Shown: positions 1 to 13,400 of the stretch, in pieces
How positions within the stretch are numbered: the stretch's first letter is position 1
How the letters are laid out: the number at the start of each line of letters is the position of its first letter
NCBI RefSeq assembly: GCF_001949145.1
Contig: NW_019091453.1
Coordinates: forward strand, 605,019 to 669,018
Length of the DNA: 64,000 nucleotides
Direction of reading: 5' to 3'
DNA from: Acanthaster planci
Lineage: Eukaryota; Echinodermata; Asteroidea; Valvatida; Acanthasteridae
Notes under the pieces: model-generated
The model's database searches: none
What the model saw: only the letters and a program-made list of their open reading frames with translations
What the model was told of the DNA's origin: nothing
Program-made: the position numbers and the translations under genes

Positions 1-60
1 TTGCTAGTCAGGGCAAGCCTGGAGTTTTCATGAAAGGAATGTCTCTAGAAGTTACTCAAC

Positions 61-2348
61 CTGAAGGCCAGGTGTCTGCTTGCGAGCGATGCGATCTTGA
101 AAGCTCTCATCATCAGTCTCGTATTTCTCTTGGCCTGGTGCCCACTCCACTGTGAAGGTCTTGCTGACGATGTTACTCTCTCGATTTCTTTTACGAATGA
201 GGCACAGAATGAAGGGAGATATTTATATCATCTTGGAAGAGATGCCATCCAAAATTTGGCTTGAAATCAAAGTGCTTCGATTTTTTTTCTGTTGGGTAAG
301 TCCATTGAAAAAGATCCTATGAAGTGAGCAAATTATGATCTCTTTTCCCTTCTGCTATTCACACTGAAAAGCTTGATGCAAAGAAAGCAATAAATACAGA
401 AGTCACAATACAAGTTGGTTTAGTTTGCTGAACTGTGGATGCTCTTTTTACATGAAGGCCAGTATTTTGAGAAGTCTTGATGATTTCTGGAATAAAAGGG
501 ACGGAAGGTTAAGACACGACACTTGAGGGATTTTGATTGCCTGTTCTCAGTGGGAAGACGTGACCCTTTGCATCTGCCCGCTCACACTAGGTATTCTAAA
601 GTGGTGCTGTTCACCTTGTGTGTGGTGTGCCAAGTTGCGAAGAGCCAGCTCCAATTAGTCACATTTTCGGAACACTACCTGTTGCCAAGGATGCAATGTG
701 TTGCAAATGGGGAATATTCACAGGAACATTAATGTTCCAAGTTTTGAGACAACCACAAATCTAGAGTGAAAAAAAGCTGACTGCTTCAGTCGGTGGCATG
801 TTTCTTGATTGACAGGACTTACTTGGTTATTGCAATAGCCCTAACTGTTTTCCTCCCCTCCTGGAGAAGGAAAGGTTTCTTATACTGTTGTGTCTTCCGC
901 ACTCCGATCTGCTGGAAGGGATCAGGCTTTGAGCCATCGATGGTGAAGTAGATTTGAGTTTCGGGAAAATCTGAGGATTGAAGAAGATGACGAGACGAGT
1001 AAAATACTACTGCAAAATGGAATCGTTGAGTTAAACCATGAATGTGCACATTGGCTGGGTTCTAATGTGCTGAGGAAAGGAGCTTAAGCTATTTCTTAGA
1101 CCTAGAAATACTTCCTTGAGGGTACAATTTCAATTGAGAATGTCAGAAATCCCCCTACCTGTTTAAAAAGAGGTAATTAATCAATACAATCGATTTCTTA
1201 AATGACAGTACGCAGGATGGAGTCTAAGCGAGTAACAGAACTTTGGTCATTCCTGATCAATTTGGTAGAGTCATTTTAACCGCATCCTGCTGAGGGCATA
1301 TATAAATGTTGATTCTGCTGGGACGCAGATTTTTTCATTTTTTTTCTGTTTTCAAAATTCTTTAAAGTTCCTTTCTTCATTTACTGGACACTTAAACCAA
1401 CAAGAAAGACTGTCTGGTTTCTACTCTAATCTGACAGACAACATCTATTAATGCCAGATTATTTCAGCCAGGCCTGCAGCCTTGTAAAAAGAGCCCAGAT
1501 CGTGCAGTGTTACGTAATTTCTTTTGTTCCCATAACTGGCACAGTACACTGCTGATATCTTTTCACTAGGGGCCAGATTAGCGTGCAGCGGTAGTGTGTG
1601 GCTCATCGCTGCGATGGTGGAGCGCTTTTGTCCCCGGTGGTAATCCGCTCACACTGAATGCCCCAAACAGTAGTATACTGTTTCAAAAAAATGCTGGATT
1701 ATCTCCACTATTGACATTGAAGAATGTTGGTAATTCCCAGCAGCCTGGTCTTTTATTACGAGTACAGTCTTTTGTTACAAGGCCCAGTTCCCTTTGTCCA
1801 ATTTTTGGACACCCCGGCTGTGCCTATAAAGAATACGTGCCCGAAACCTGGCTCCCTGGCAGCAAGAGGATAAGAACCCAGAGAGCCAACAAATTCCCTC
1901 TTTTGCAGTAAGTAATGCTTGCTTCACACTTTGCAACTTGGATTTCGAGAACAAAACCTGGCATCTTTAGTTTATAAAATGGCCTCTGAATCCTTTTAGT
2001 CAACCTAATATAAGAAATCTTGAAACTTGATGGCTCAGTCTGATACTTTAACATAGCCTCTCTCTCCTCCCAACTCCAACACAAACTCCCACATTGGTTA
2101 TGATGAATGTAAACAGGTCCTACAGGGAGTTTTGAACAAACAGTTGACAATCACTTATGTCCTGTAACGTAACAGCAGTGCCATGACACTCCAGCTCAGT
2201 CATTATGGTAACTTACACAACTGGATCAGTTCCACATACCTGTCTTGAGCTCAATGTAGGTGTTGGTGTCAATCTCTGTCTGGGATTTTCCAGCTACAGG
2301 CAACCGCAATGGAATAATGGAGGGAGCTGTTACTGCACCTGCTGCCAT
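61..2348 (-). CDS. DZANK1: DZANK1, 5' three coding exons (partial, continues off the left edge)
   Basis: Three minus-strand exons join in frame: 2240..2348 (start ATG 2348-2346, donor GTATGT), 823..970 and 61..187, with junction phases 1, 2 and 0, giving 128 residues. Exon 1 begins MAAGAVTAPSIIPLRLP and contains EIDTNTYIEL. Exon 2 carries IYFTIDGSKPDPFQQIG and RAIAIT. Exon 3 carries NIVSKTFTVEW. This follows the N-terminus of vertebrate DZANK1 (IIPLRVP, NIYYTLDGSKP, KAIAVTK, IVTKVFQV in the human protein from memory). The I-Y-x-T-x-D-G-S-x-P block is the Fn3-associated/chitobiase-C-like motif of the family. The double zinc ribbons and ankyrin repeats would be left of the window. DZANK1 is linked to ciliary/basal-body transport in vertebrates (family knowledge). 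The gene is divergent from PET117. The donor of exon 3 (GTTGAGT at 60-54) is acceptable but not consensus. Confidence 0.92.
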
Positions 2349-4353
2349 CTTGTGGTATCAGTTGACCTTGGAATAGTACACCTGGGGAGTGCAATGGGGA
2401 ACTGGATCAGGATCGTGTGTAAGCTGTGATCAGATCACTTAGATGACAAACACAGTTTTTCACACGGAATCATTCAATTTTTAAACCTGTCATTTTTAAA
2501 CCTCCTTTATGAAATACAAAGTTCCGAGATACATAGGGCTCTGAAAGATAGAAGCCTAAAAGTATATTCTTACCACAAACACAAAGATTTGAGGAAATAC
2601 TGCATCCTAACTTAACAGATCCTGTCATTCCAGCTGATTAATAAGACATGCTTCATAGTATCCAGCACCACGGAACACACAGCAATGAATACTTGAAATA
2701 CACAGGATTCTGGTGACGCTTTTGCAATATACATATACAGCTCAGAAAGGGGGGCGGGCAATAACTGGGAGTTGAACAGCTTAGATCTCAGGATGTGCAA
2801 GCTATCTACTAGAACACAGACCCTAATTGGAATCTAGTGGTAATTTAATAACCTTTACAGACTTACTCTTGTATACATATCAAAGAGGGCGCTGTGTACT
2901 TGCATCCGGCTAAATACCATTTAAAACTAGCCAGCGACAGCTAAATACCTGTTCAGCACAATCTCCGAAAGTGTGCAAATTTTTAATTTGCACAATTTGC
3001 TCAATTTTTCTTGAGCAATTTTCAATAGGTGGGCATATTTTAAATCTCGAACTGTGCGATTTTTACATGTTTAACAGGAGTCATGTTGGTTAGTGTTCAA
3101 CCAGGCCCGGCCAGCGGTTCAGGGATTTCCGTTCCCTTCAAAGTCTCCAGCTGTCTGGCACCAGTCAAGCTGGGAAGCTGTTGCCTTGAGTAAAGGCTAC
3201 AGTTCCAAAACAAATTAAGAGTTTGGAGGGGTTGTTTCAAAATCTTTATTTTATTTATTTTGTCTGGGATCCTACTTTTATTGCTGATGTATTTCGAAAA
3301 TTTTTAATTCCCTGTTTCTTATTAATAATGCATGTACAGCTCTTTTCCAAATAAATGTCAACAGGGGAATTTAATTGTTCTCACATGGCAAAATGCCCGT
3401 ATGGTGAAATTTTGTCTGATATGTTGCAGCCGGCCAGCACGACACGTGACGTAATATGCCCCGGCCCCAAGTGCGTGCCACAGTGTACGTGTGACACACA
3501 GCAACATAGTGAAAGAGTTCACTCTCAGTCCAATTACTTGGACTATGATTGACCAAGTCCAAGTGACTCGGTCTCTACAATTGTCTCTTTTAACAGTTCA
3601 GTTGGACATGGTCGGTGATACAGTCCAAATGTTGAAACATGGAGGAATTTCTCCACGGTTGAAGGAGGCAATTCGCGGCCAAGTTACTCGGACTTACTTT
3701 AGCACTAACGTTAGCAGTTATCTTACCCCCAGAACTGTGGGGTCCGACGTTCGCCCCGCTCCCACCATGCCCACGAAACGGGGCGGACGTCGGACCGGAC
3801 CCCACAGTCTGACAGTTCTGGGAGTACAGTCATGACAGATAGGCCTAGGGCCTATGCTATGTTTTAATCACGTCAATCTGCATTCCAATTACTTTTTGGG
3901 GAATTTTGTTAAACATGTGCTTCTTCGTGAACCAAGGTCTACTGCCTACAACGAACAAAAACTTGAAAGAAATAACAAAATATGAATGCTGCGGAACTCA
4001 CTCTTCTTCTTCTGAAGCGGTAACCGTCAGTTTGGCATTTGTTGTCAACAGCAGTCAGGGGTCAAGTTAAGGTCGCACCATTAAATTTAAGAGGGGATGT
4101 TGATATTTTAATATGTCACACTTTTTGTATATGGAGAGAAATATTTCATTCAAAGTATCATAATTTACAAAAATATACTGCAAATTATTTTTGAAAATAT
4201 TTTTTATAGAAGTATTATCGCTCTTAAATATTCATCCTATAAAATTTTACAGAACAGCCCCCCCCGTAAAAGAAGAATGAATAAATGGACTCTTGAGGGC
4301 GCGGTTCGCATTTTGAGATTTTTATGTATTGTGGATGAATGGAAAAAGAGAAA
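2349..4353. promoter_or_regulatory. Divergent intergenic region between DZANK1 and PET117
   Basis: About 2 kb separate the two start codons, so this stretch must hold both promoters and 5' UTRs. I see no further coding exon: the short ORFs here lack splice context or family resemblance. It contains a strong palindrome at 3728..3822. No TATA box or CpG-island boundary could be placed with confidence. Confidence 0.4.
3728..3822. repeat. Large palindrome (foldback element), copy 1
   Basis: The left arm (CCCAGAACTGT then GGGGTCCGACGTTCGCCCCG) is answered by a right arm CGGGGCGGACGTCGGACC ... GGACCCCACAGT ... CAGTTCTGGG around a roughly 20-nt loop. The CTTACCCCCAGAACTGT left end and the CCCCGCTCCCA core recur in the palindrome at 63194..63244, so the two belong to one dispersed foldback family. 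Confidence 0.8.
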
Positions 4354-5926
4354 ATGTCAACTGGATCCAAAGTTTCTGTTGCTGCATCTGTTGTGATTGC
4401 AGCTGGGATCATTGCAGGTGTTCATTATAAGAAGAAATCCGACCAAGCTGTAAGTGAGGATGTTAACTAGACGTCTGCATCATGTGCACGTTGAGGAAAT
4501 TGAATTGGTAGTCGTGGTAGTACATGTTCCATCATGACCATTCCAACCTTGATTGAACTTCAAACATACAGTCAGTTATACTTAATCTTTCACCTCCACA
4601 TTTTCCGGCGTATTTTTCGACATGCTCAACCAAACAAGCTATAATATTGTACTAGGCAATTCTTAGGTGGAGTTGAGAAGTTGAATAAACCTTTTCGACG
4701 TTCGCAATGCATTATGGGCATGATGGGTTCTAAGTCACTATCTCTGTGATACGCCATGTGACTTAGAGGAGACAAGGTTTACATGGCGTCTTAACGCTAT
4801 AGGGTTTTAAAATCGAATGTTTGTGGTGAAATGGTTCACAGCCGTAAGAAAATTATTATCAAATTTTCCCCTGTCAGCATACCTGCTTAATCTATACCTC
4901 CTAAAAAGCTAAAAAAGCTAAACCTTGTCTCTCCTAAGTCACACGGAGTATCACAGAGTTAGTGTTTTAGAGTTTTCGAAGTAGGTTGGGGTGACAAACA
5001 ATTAATATGCACAACCCAATGGGAGAAGTGTACCCTCAAAACGTTAATCTACTCCCATTTTATTACATATTCCAATTCAAGCCATCCTCTTCTCACAGAG
5101 TGCTGCATTCAGATTTGGGATGTGGATATTCACAAAGTTTAAAGTATTGCAGAAAAGAAAAATTCAGGGAAGTCCTTCCAACGACACAAATTTTTGTCAT
5201 AGACCGTGCTTTGAATAAAATCGTGACTATCAGTGTCCTGGTATTGGCCAATCAATATCACGACTTGTAGCTCATTCATTCCGCATTGACCAATCACGTT
5301 ATTTTCACTTGTGCGCTTTAATAAAAACATAATTGAGGGTGATTTTTCATCTCACAAACATAGGAAAAATTATTTATTTTGAAAATCTTCCTTGTGTACT
5401 ACATGTACGCATGTATCTGTGAGGTGATGAGCAGATACTTTAAAATATTCTGAAGTAGACTGTAAAATTGATTTCTTACTGGTTCACTTCCCCTGAGGTT
5501 TATGCATATAATGCATTGCCTGTTTGTCATTCAAAGCCCCATAATGCATTGCGAACATTGAAGGGGTTTAATGTTGTGAATTTACCCAAGTTAACCAGTA
5601 ATTTTTCACTTTTCTGTCAACAAAAAGTCTTTTCATTTTCCACATATATCAAGCTCATTGCTTGGTTAATCAGTGCATGGCATTGCTATATCATTAGCAC
5701 TTGATACACCTGACCTTGGGCCTTTGCACTGAGCATAGACAATCTCATGTTGAGTAGTGTGTCTGTGATGAATTTCTGTCAACAGAGGCTGCGTCAAGGT
5801 GTTCAGAGGGACTTAGAGAGGCAACGGAGGAAACAACAAAACCGAAGGGACCTGGAGGAACAGATTGCCTTGACAAAACAGCTGGAGGAAGCAAGAGACC
5901 GCCGAGAACAGAACTTGACCTCGTGA
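4354..5926 (+). CDS. PET117: PET117 cytochrome c oxidase assembly factor (complete, two exons)
   Basis: Exon 1 is 4354..4449 (donor GTAAGT) and exon 2 is 5786..5926 (acceptor TTTCTGTCAACAG, stop TGA 5924-5926), joined in phase 0 to a 78-residue protein; human PET117 is 81. The start MSTGSKVSV aligns with the human MSRSSKVVL, so I chose the ATG at 4354; an in-frame upstream ATG at 4339 would add MEKEK. Residues 7-24 form one hydrophobic segment (VSVAASVVIAAGIIAGVHY), followed by a highly charged helix containing RLRQGVQRDLERQ and LEEQIALTKQLEEAR, matching RLRDGVIRDIERQ and LGEQIILTEQLEAER in human. PET117 acts in mitochondria in cytochrome oxidase assembly, linked in yeast to heme a synthesis (family knowledge). 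Its intron carries an inverted-repeat element at 4728..4971. Confidence 0.95.
4728..4971. mobile_element. MITE-like inverted-repeat element in the PET117 intron
   Basis: The first ~52 bases (4728..4779) reappear reverse-complemented at 4920..4971 with roughly 85% identity. Both arms contain CTCTGTGATAC, TGTGACTTAG and GAGACAAGGTT. The ~140-bp centre is unrelated and has no ORF. I could not identify a target-site duplication, so the boundaries may be a few bases off. Confidence 0.75.
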
Positions 5927-8900
5927 TGTGCTCAAGTGTAACTTCATGTACGGTGAATAGGACGCAGATTGGCATGACTTGTGCAGAAACTCAGAAGAAC
6001 TCCACCAAGTTGTCATGAATGATGAATGAATGTGACGGTCTGAGAAAGGAAGTGTAGAACTTCTAGGAGCTTCCTGTTACCACCTGACTGCCACTCATGA
6101 GCACCTCAGATTGTCGTGAGACATGTGTTTGCATCTTGACTTTCGATAACGCACATTGTAACCTCTTTAAATAATCCTGTATCATTCACTATTTTAGGGT
6201 GAGCAAAAAAAAATCATACCTTGGCACATATCAGGATAACGTTCCAACTTCGAATTACCAGTATAGTACATCAGAAACAATGTAAAGGTAATGATGTTAT
6301 GTAATAGTAACTCTAAGGGCTGAACTTGAATGCGTAATGAAAAAATGTTATTTATAGAGTGCAAGGTGCCTAGGTGTGCCTTATCTTTTTTAAGAGTCAA
6401 ACACCCTGGTTCTTGGTGTAATGATAAATAGGTTCCAAGCCCAGTTCACACAGAACTTGTTCAGCTGGCATTATGGCAAATATTATTTATTATTATGCTT
6501 GTTGAATTTTCTGTGGCCCGCGGATTTCAGGATTTTTTGGGTCAAACCCCCTTCACTGAAAGTTTCTTGCTACCCACTCACTTAAACATCCATCATCTTA
6601 ATTCTATTTCAGTCAAGTATCTTTGATCATTCTTACTCCATTAATGAAAACTCAAGTAAGATTTGATGTATTTATTTGTTCTTTAAAATTAAAGTTTGCA
6701 GATGTCAAGGCAGTGCATTTAAAATGTAAGACATCTTAAGGTGGAGAGGTTAGAAGTAAATTTCAAGCCCGTTGAAACACTTTCCTTTAATACATTCGAA
6801 TTCAAAATATATATGTACATTAATTTCACTGGAGCTTTTGTCAAGATATCAACACAAATGTATGTTACAGAGCTCTGAAAAGTTTAGCAATTTGTAAAGA
6901 TCAATCAGTTGCATCTGTGGTAACTAAAAGTGTTAGTACATATCAACAAAGCTTGAATTCAATCATAATTGTTTACTGGACGGTTTGCTCCTTACAAGCG
7001 CTGCTTGTCTGCCACACAGTGGTGTTCAACTGACTACATCTTTTGAAAGTTGCAGGTCAGTGTTGCCTGTGTGGGCAAATTATTGATTTGCCTGACTTCA
7101 AATTCTCTATTTGAGTATTTTGTGGTACATACATGGACTGGATAGTTTGTATAAAAAGCAGCATGGAGGCTACCAGCAGGACTGACATGATGTGTTTCAG
7201 AAAATATTGGACAAAACAGGGCTCTCTAAATCGATCTGCTTTGCAATGGAGCGTAGACATTGATTTTCAAGATGTTGATGGGCTTCACTACTGTTTTTAA
7301 GGGTGATTATCTCAGGATAGAATTGAAAGTAAAATTAAAGATTGCGAAAGGAGCTTTAATTTGATATGTGTCTTGAACTCCTGAGAAATGTGTATTTTTT
7401 CCTGTTTTTTGTTTTTTAAGCGAGGCATTTATCGCTGGTGTCTATGGCAGCTTCTTCATTCGCCCGCAACCGTAAATGAGTTATGCCAACGCCCTCACTT
7501 GTCTGGAAATTTAAAAAAAACAAGAAAGTAGGGGTCATCACGACTTAGCCTGGGGAAGAGCTTACGGCCGGTACACTCCATGACTCCTCATAAACTTGGC
7601 AGAAAGGTCCATCGACCATCGACCTTTTCTTGAGTATACTTTTTTTTGGGGGGGAGCATGAGAGAAAAGCAAATATTGTGTAGTTTTTACGCTTGTATAA
7701 AGGAAGAATGTAAGAAGTGACGTGCTTCAAATGTCTACAAAACCCCGCGTTTAGATTATATCGACCGTTTTATTCGGGTGCTCGGTTCGTGTATTTGAAT
7801 ATTATTACTGTAACCATTCTTTTGAAACACCATTGACATCGCAAAAAGGCTTGCCGTCAAATCTAGTTCTGAACAAGACCTTGACAGTTTTGAGGAGATA
7901 AGGATTCACAAACTACACTCCCACAATGTAGTGAGGTTAATATAATTTCTATCAAACGGGATGTCCTTTATGAATAAATATGTAGGTTGTGAATTCATTT
8001 AATTTGGTGGTTCCGTTTTTGTTACAATTTTTTTTTTAATTCCAGTTTAGCATGTAGCTTAAACAATCACACTATGCCGCATCTGATATTGTGCATTAAA
8101 AAAGTCATGAGCCAGTCGGTCGGCTAGTCAATAACTGCTTATTGGAGGAGTCAACATCCATGCACCTTCAAACTTAACAGTTCATGTAGGTCTGTGAGGT
8201 GTTCGTTCACCCGTGAATAAGGGATTGAACTATTGGTATTCACATGCTAATAAGATTTTAAACAACCTTTCTGATTGGAGCAAAAAGTTCAAGTTAAAAT
8301 GGACGGGCGTTAATATCGGCCAATCAGCTTGATTCTAACATCATATTTAGACAAATTTGTGCTCTTTGACTTAGAGCTCGAACGAAAAAATTGGTTGAGG
8401 GCTTCCGAAGTTATGAGTTTGCAGTGAGCCGAGGTGTGACCGAAATCGGCCTGAAAATCGTTAGCGCCGCTATAAAAATGCAGATACCGACTATTTCTAC
8501 TTCGAAATTGACGGGTCTTCAAAGTCATTCAAAACTACTATTGTTATACTATTAGAAAAAGGACTAATGAACATTCAACTTGCCGAAAGAACAAAATTGA
8601 AAACACTGAGCGTTCCAAAGTTATGCTCTCAAAAAGAAAAAAAGTGCTGTTTTGGGAGGTGTTCTTATGGATTTCCGCTTCCCAGCGGATGCTCGTCGCT
8701 TAGGTTACGCTAAGAAATTCATATGCAGTGAGCTTTCCGGGGGGGGGCTTTCCGCGGGGAGGGGAGGGCAAAGCCTTACAAAGCTCAAAGAACCGGCTCG
8801 GGAGAAGGGTGAAATGAGGCTATCGAACAGACTGAAGAAAACTCAAAAGAAATCAAAATGTCTGCTTTCGTGAACATTTAATAAGGCCACCGGCCTCCAA

Positions 8901-9762
8901 CAAAATACGAAAGGGACTGTAAATGACAACGAGACGGAGCCAACGCCCTGTGGCCAACTGCACTGAATAAAGACCACAGCTTGTTTTTAACTCCACGGCG
9001 AACAATAAAGAAAATTACAAACATTTTAAGTGGCAAATGTGATTACGTAAAACAACAAAAGCACTAACTGGCTAAGAAATTGCAATCAACTAACAGTGGA
9101 AAGTCAATTGTTTGTTTTGTTTTGTTTTTTTTTTTTTGGTTTGTTTTTTGTTTTTGTTTTTCAAGAACACTGGTGATGTGGAAATCATTACTTTCGCTTC
9201 AACTTTTCTCCTTTTTATTTCAGCTTCATCCAGGGGATTCAAGCATAACCGTCGCCCCCTACTTCACGACGCCCGAGCTTCCCTATTTTTAGTTCATTGT
9301 TAGATGCAGTTTCCAATTAATTTAAGATAATTCATTCATTAATGAAACAGACATGTGACTCGAATATCAACGATAACCCCACAACCATTGTATACATATT
9401 GCTATCGGCAAAATCTGTCTTATACATTTTGTGGTTTGAAAGCGATTAGCTTAAAACCCAAACGAGTCTACCTTAGCTATGTTATTGTAATCCACTCACC
9501 GCTGTAATTTATTAGATAAAAGCTTTTCCAAGGTTATTACTGTAGTGCTCATGCAATGATGCGGCTTACATTAATCTTGAAACGAACACCGACTCTCACG
9601 AACCCCATCCTCTTAATGTTTTGGAAGACCATTTCTCACCTGGATTCCAGCGACAGGTGATGTCTTCATGACTTGTTTGCTAGTGCGAACCACGGATTCG
9701 TTTTGGAAACACAACGCATTGGTATAGTACAGTTAACATTTTCCAGCAAAAAACAAAGGCTT

Positions 9763-9787
9763 CGATGCTGGTAACTTACCAGCATCG
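9763..9787. repeat. Perfect short hairpin
   Basis: CGATGCTGGTAA and TTACCAGCATCG are exact reverse complements separated by a single C. No gene or Rho-independent-type context applies in an animal genome; it may be a foldback relic. Confidence 0.6.
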
Positions 9788-10048
9788 ATGTGCATGCTCA
9801 TAAAATCTCTATATATGTAGATTTTGAGCATGACCGCTACAACTACGTGCGATTTGCAGTTTTAATCAAGGTGAAAAATCTTTGCCTGGAAAACACGTGA
9901 AATGTAGCCTGGGGGGTTGAATTACTGAGTTCACTCTGCTGTAAAAGGTTTTCAGATAGACAATCTCCACGGAGACTATTTCAAGATGTTACATTTAATA
10001 ACGGGTTTTGCCCTAACAGCCGACGGCTGGACCGACCAGCCAATCTCA

Positions 10049-10200
10049 GCAAGCTCGGTGGTCGAGAGGTTAAGACTTCTGGACTAGTAGGCTGGAGGTC
10101 GTGAGTTCACGTCCTGCCCGAGTAATAATCAAGTTTGTGGTTTTTTTTTCGCAAGCTTTCAAACAAACACTGAGTACACAGTATAATGAATATACGTTGG
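10049..10200 (+). mobile_element. tRNA-derived SINE, copy 1
   Basis: A tRNA-like head (10049..10124) reads GCAAGCTCGGTGGTCGAG ... GGAGGTCGTGAGTTCACGTC ... CCCGAGTA, with A-box- and degenerate B-box-like blocks and the long variable region of a class II (Ser/Leu type) tRNA. The body following it (CACTGAGTAC ... ATACGTTGG) resembles the body of the copy at 37489..37617, including CTGAGTA and TTGG blocks. The lack of a paired acceptor stem argues against a functional tRNA gene. Confidence 0.7.
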
Positions 10201-10410
10201 TGTTTTGGGGGAAGAAACATGGAACCCGTTACAAATCTTCTAAATGCAGACTGAATAGGCCTGTACAGGAATTGCTGGGTATGTCACATCGGCCCCGTCA
10301 CCATCTTGTCCCTCACCGAAGACATGATGCGTACCTGGTTATTACTTCGTGAACAAAGATACATTTTTGTACAGAACAGTTTTCTTGACCTAGCTAAACG
10401 CTTTCAGAAC

Positions 10411-13400
10411 TCATTTCGTTGTCTTGGGGGAGGAGGACAATTCCGTTTCTTCTTCACCGCCACCATACGAGTTGATCAACTGCTGCCGAGCATCCATTTT
10501 ATCTGCAACAGGGAAATCATTACATCGGAAAGCACTTTAGGACCTCGTAAGGGGCAAAATTAGCTGTATTTTTTGGAAGGATTTCAGTTTTGAACCGGCC
10601 CAAGCTAGTTACCTTTCTTAACAAGATGGCCACTCAAACACCACATGTACCTGTATTTAAGAAATAATTGAAAAAAAATAGACTTCAAAAATTAGCAATA
10701 TTAGATTAGTTCGAGATAGCACCGTGGATACATCACTTTTGGGTATGTGGGGTTCTGAAAAGAAGAAATCATTCAAAGAGAAATATAGCCATGGTGCTAC
10801 CGCAAACCTGTTTAGTTTACTTACTACCTCCACGATGAAAAGCTTAAAATCTCACTTGGCAAAATTCATGGAGTGAATTTACATTTTGTTTCTTGCCATC
10901 AATTGTACCACGCAATTCTGGTTATCCTAAGTTAAATACACGTTATCATCGTCCTTATATCGCCATCATCATCAAACTTATCACCCACATCGTAATTAAA
11001 TTCAACATCATTACAACCACACTCAAGTCAACAACCTGTCAATGAGAACCTTTGCCCTTGTCATCAGCGTTTCAGTTGAAACTCGAAGCCCCCAGACAGA
11101 CCTAATGAGTCCGAGACCGACAACTGAAGATCCACAGGCGAGAAATCTGTTTTATAAAAATCAATGTCTCCTGCGTGTCGAGACCAATCCAAAGATGGTA
11201 CATGTAAATGGCTGGAAGATTTCCGCAAACATTCCGGTATGAGAAATGTCCCGGTAGTTTCAAGGTTGTGATTTTTCACCGTCTCGGTCTCTGATTCCGA
11301 CTTTTGTGTCCCGATAACACATAATTACCCCGACTAAGTCTTCGAGTTTGATTTTTTAACTCACAGTTCAAAAAAAACTCCTTCACAAAAATTTGCCACA
11401 AAAAGTGTGACAACACATAACGTAACTAGGGCGAAATTTCTGAGGGAGGGGCAACCCTTAGTTACGTCATTGCATTCCGGTAGGTCCATATACCATCCCA
11501 GCCGACTATCCGCAGTTTTCACACCTGTTTTGTCGTCAGTTTCAAGTGCCAATATAATCTCCAAGTTTCCGTATTCGATAATTGACAAACACCCTCAGAA
11601 ACTTCATAAGCAGTGCATATTAACTAAACAGCAAAACTTACGTTATTATGGATAAAAATGTGACCAAAAGGATGCCCATGACCAGAAAGGGTAGGCGTGG
11701 CCAGATTGGCAAGGTAGCGGTGTATAGAAGTTGGAAAAGGGCTCTTCCTGAGAGATGGCATATTGTTTGAATAAGCATCGTACAGGCAAACACAGCCCCT
11801 GAAATCAAATGAGAATATACAACCTTATAATATGAAACGGAGAGAACATTAATAGAGTCTACTAGTAATTATACATAGTTTTTAATTTGAGGTTATGGCA
11901 CGCCAAATTCGGAATTTATTCTACACTTCACTGCAAATATCAACATTATAAACGATGCTACAACTTACATTACACGCAACATTTAAAACATATCTCTCAA
12001 AAAACTATTTGTTTCCAAAAATATAAACAGTTTTCTGAAAACAGATCTCACGAGAACGAACTGGAGAATTTTTATCTCATACAAACAAACTTTGGAAAAA
12101 TATATACCTCGTACAAACAAAGTCGAAAAAAATATATTTCATAAAATGAACTTCGAACAAAATATACTTTGCGTTGTGGAAATATATACTTCGAGGGCAC
12201 TACAGGGCTTTCGTACTATTCACTCTTAATAATTACCGAATTCATTAGAATCTACTAGCTTGCACTTGATGGATGAAATGAGCGTGTTCGGAAATCCACT
12301 TAAACATCCAACCAAAGGCACTGCAAAGAAATTGATAAAGGGTTTTTAAAATTGACATCTATGGGGGCTTTAAGACTTTGCGTGGTAGCCATCTTGCATG
12401 GCAGAACAAAAACACTGGCCTGCAAGATGACAGCCTTGCTATCCTTCTCTAGGCCTATTCTTTACTTTATTACCGAACCCTAAACCTTGATTGACAGAAT
12501 TGTAATTGTACCAAGACGTAACTCGGTGGACGGCCAATCCCACAGCATTGTTTTACTTGTAGGTTCTGGGTCAAGCTTAGCCAATGGATCATGGTGGTAA
12601 TAAGATGATCATCGCGCTTAACGTTTTGTTCATTATGTTTTGTGAGGGATTAGTCGTCACCGACCATCTTGGGTATAAATGACAGAGGGTACAAGCGAAA
12701 GTTGTGACTAAACTTTTATGATTATGCGAGGCACATTTTACAGGTACGAAGTGAAGTCGAATACAGGACCCATCATCGGTATAACATTTCAAAACAGTGT
12801 CCCTTCTCAGTAAGTCATAACTGCCAAACTCATGACTAGAACAATGAGGCATGCCAATGAGAAATCAGAAAAAGGGGAAATATTGGTAGTTTTCTCAGGC
12901 CCCCCCCCCGTTTTCACAGGCGTACATCGCATGCAACGATTACCATTAAAAGGCATTTCACAAGAAAGCCTCAGGGAAACAACTGGCCTATATACCTAGC
13001 ATCATCATGAGGGTGTTGGAGGCAAAGGCCCTCAGCACAAGCGAAGCCGACGATGACAACAACGTGATCATGGCGAGGATCATGTCCGATCGGATACTCC
13101 AATGGCTGATGTGCACGTAGAGCAGCGGCATTCCCACGGCCAGGATCATACCCCTGACGGCATCCTTAACGGAGAGGTACGCGAGGAGGGTGAAGGGAGC
13201 CCAACTCAATGGCGGCTTGCTGGTGTACAGGCGGGTCAAGTCAATTTCCCCTGACGGCAAAAGTCAGAAACAATCAAAATGAACCATACACAGAAAAAAA
13301 TCCTGAAGGGGCATTCAGGGCTCCTTACGCAGGCATTGACAATGATCCTGTTAAACCAGGAGACGATGAATAAAAGTGCATTCCTGCAGTGGCATCTCGC

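Larger units (their letters stand above)
5927..10410. other. Intergenic region between convergent PET117 and SLC46-like gene A
   Basis: This stretch holds the PET117 3' UTR and the gene A 3' UTR. I found no additional spliced gene. It contains a T-rich tract near 9119..9161, a short perfect hairpin at 9763..9787 and a tRNA-derived SINE at 10049..10200. Remaining ORFs are short, on both strands, and look random. Confidence 0.5.
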
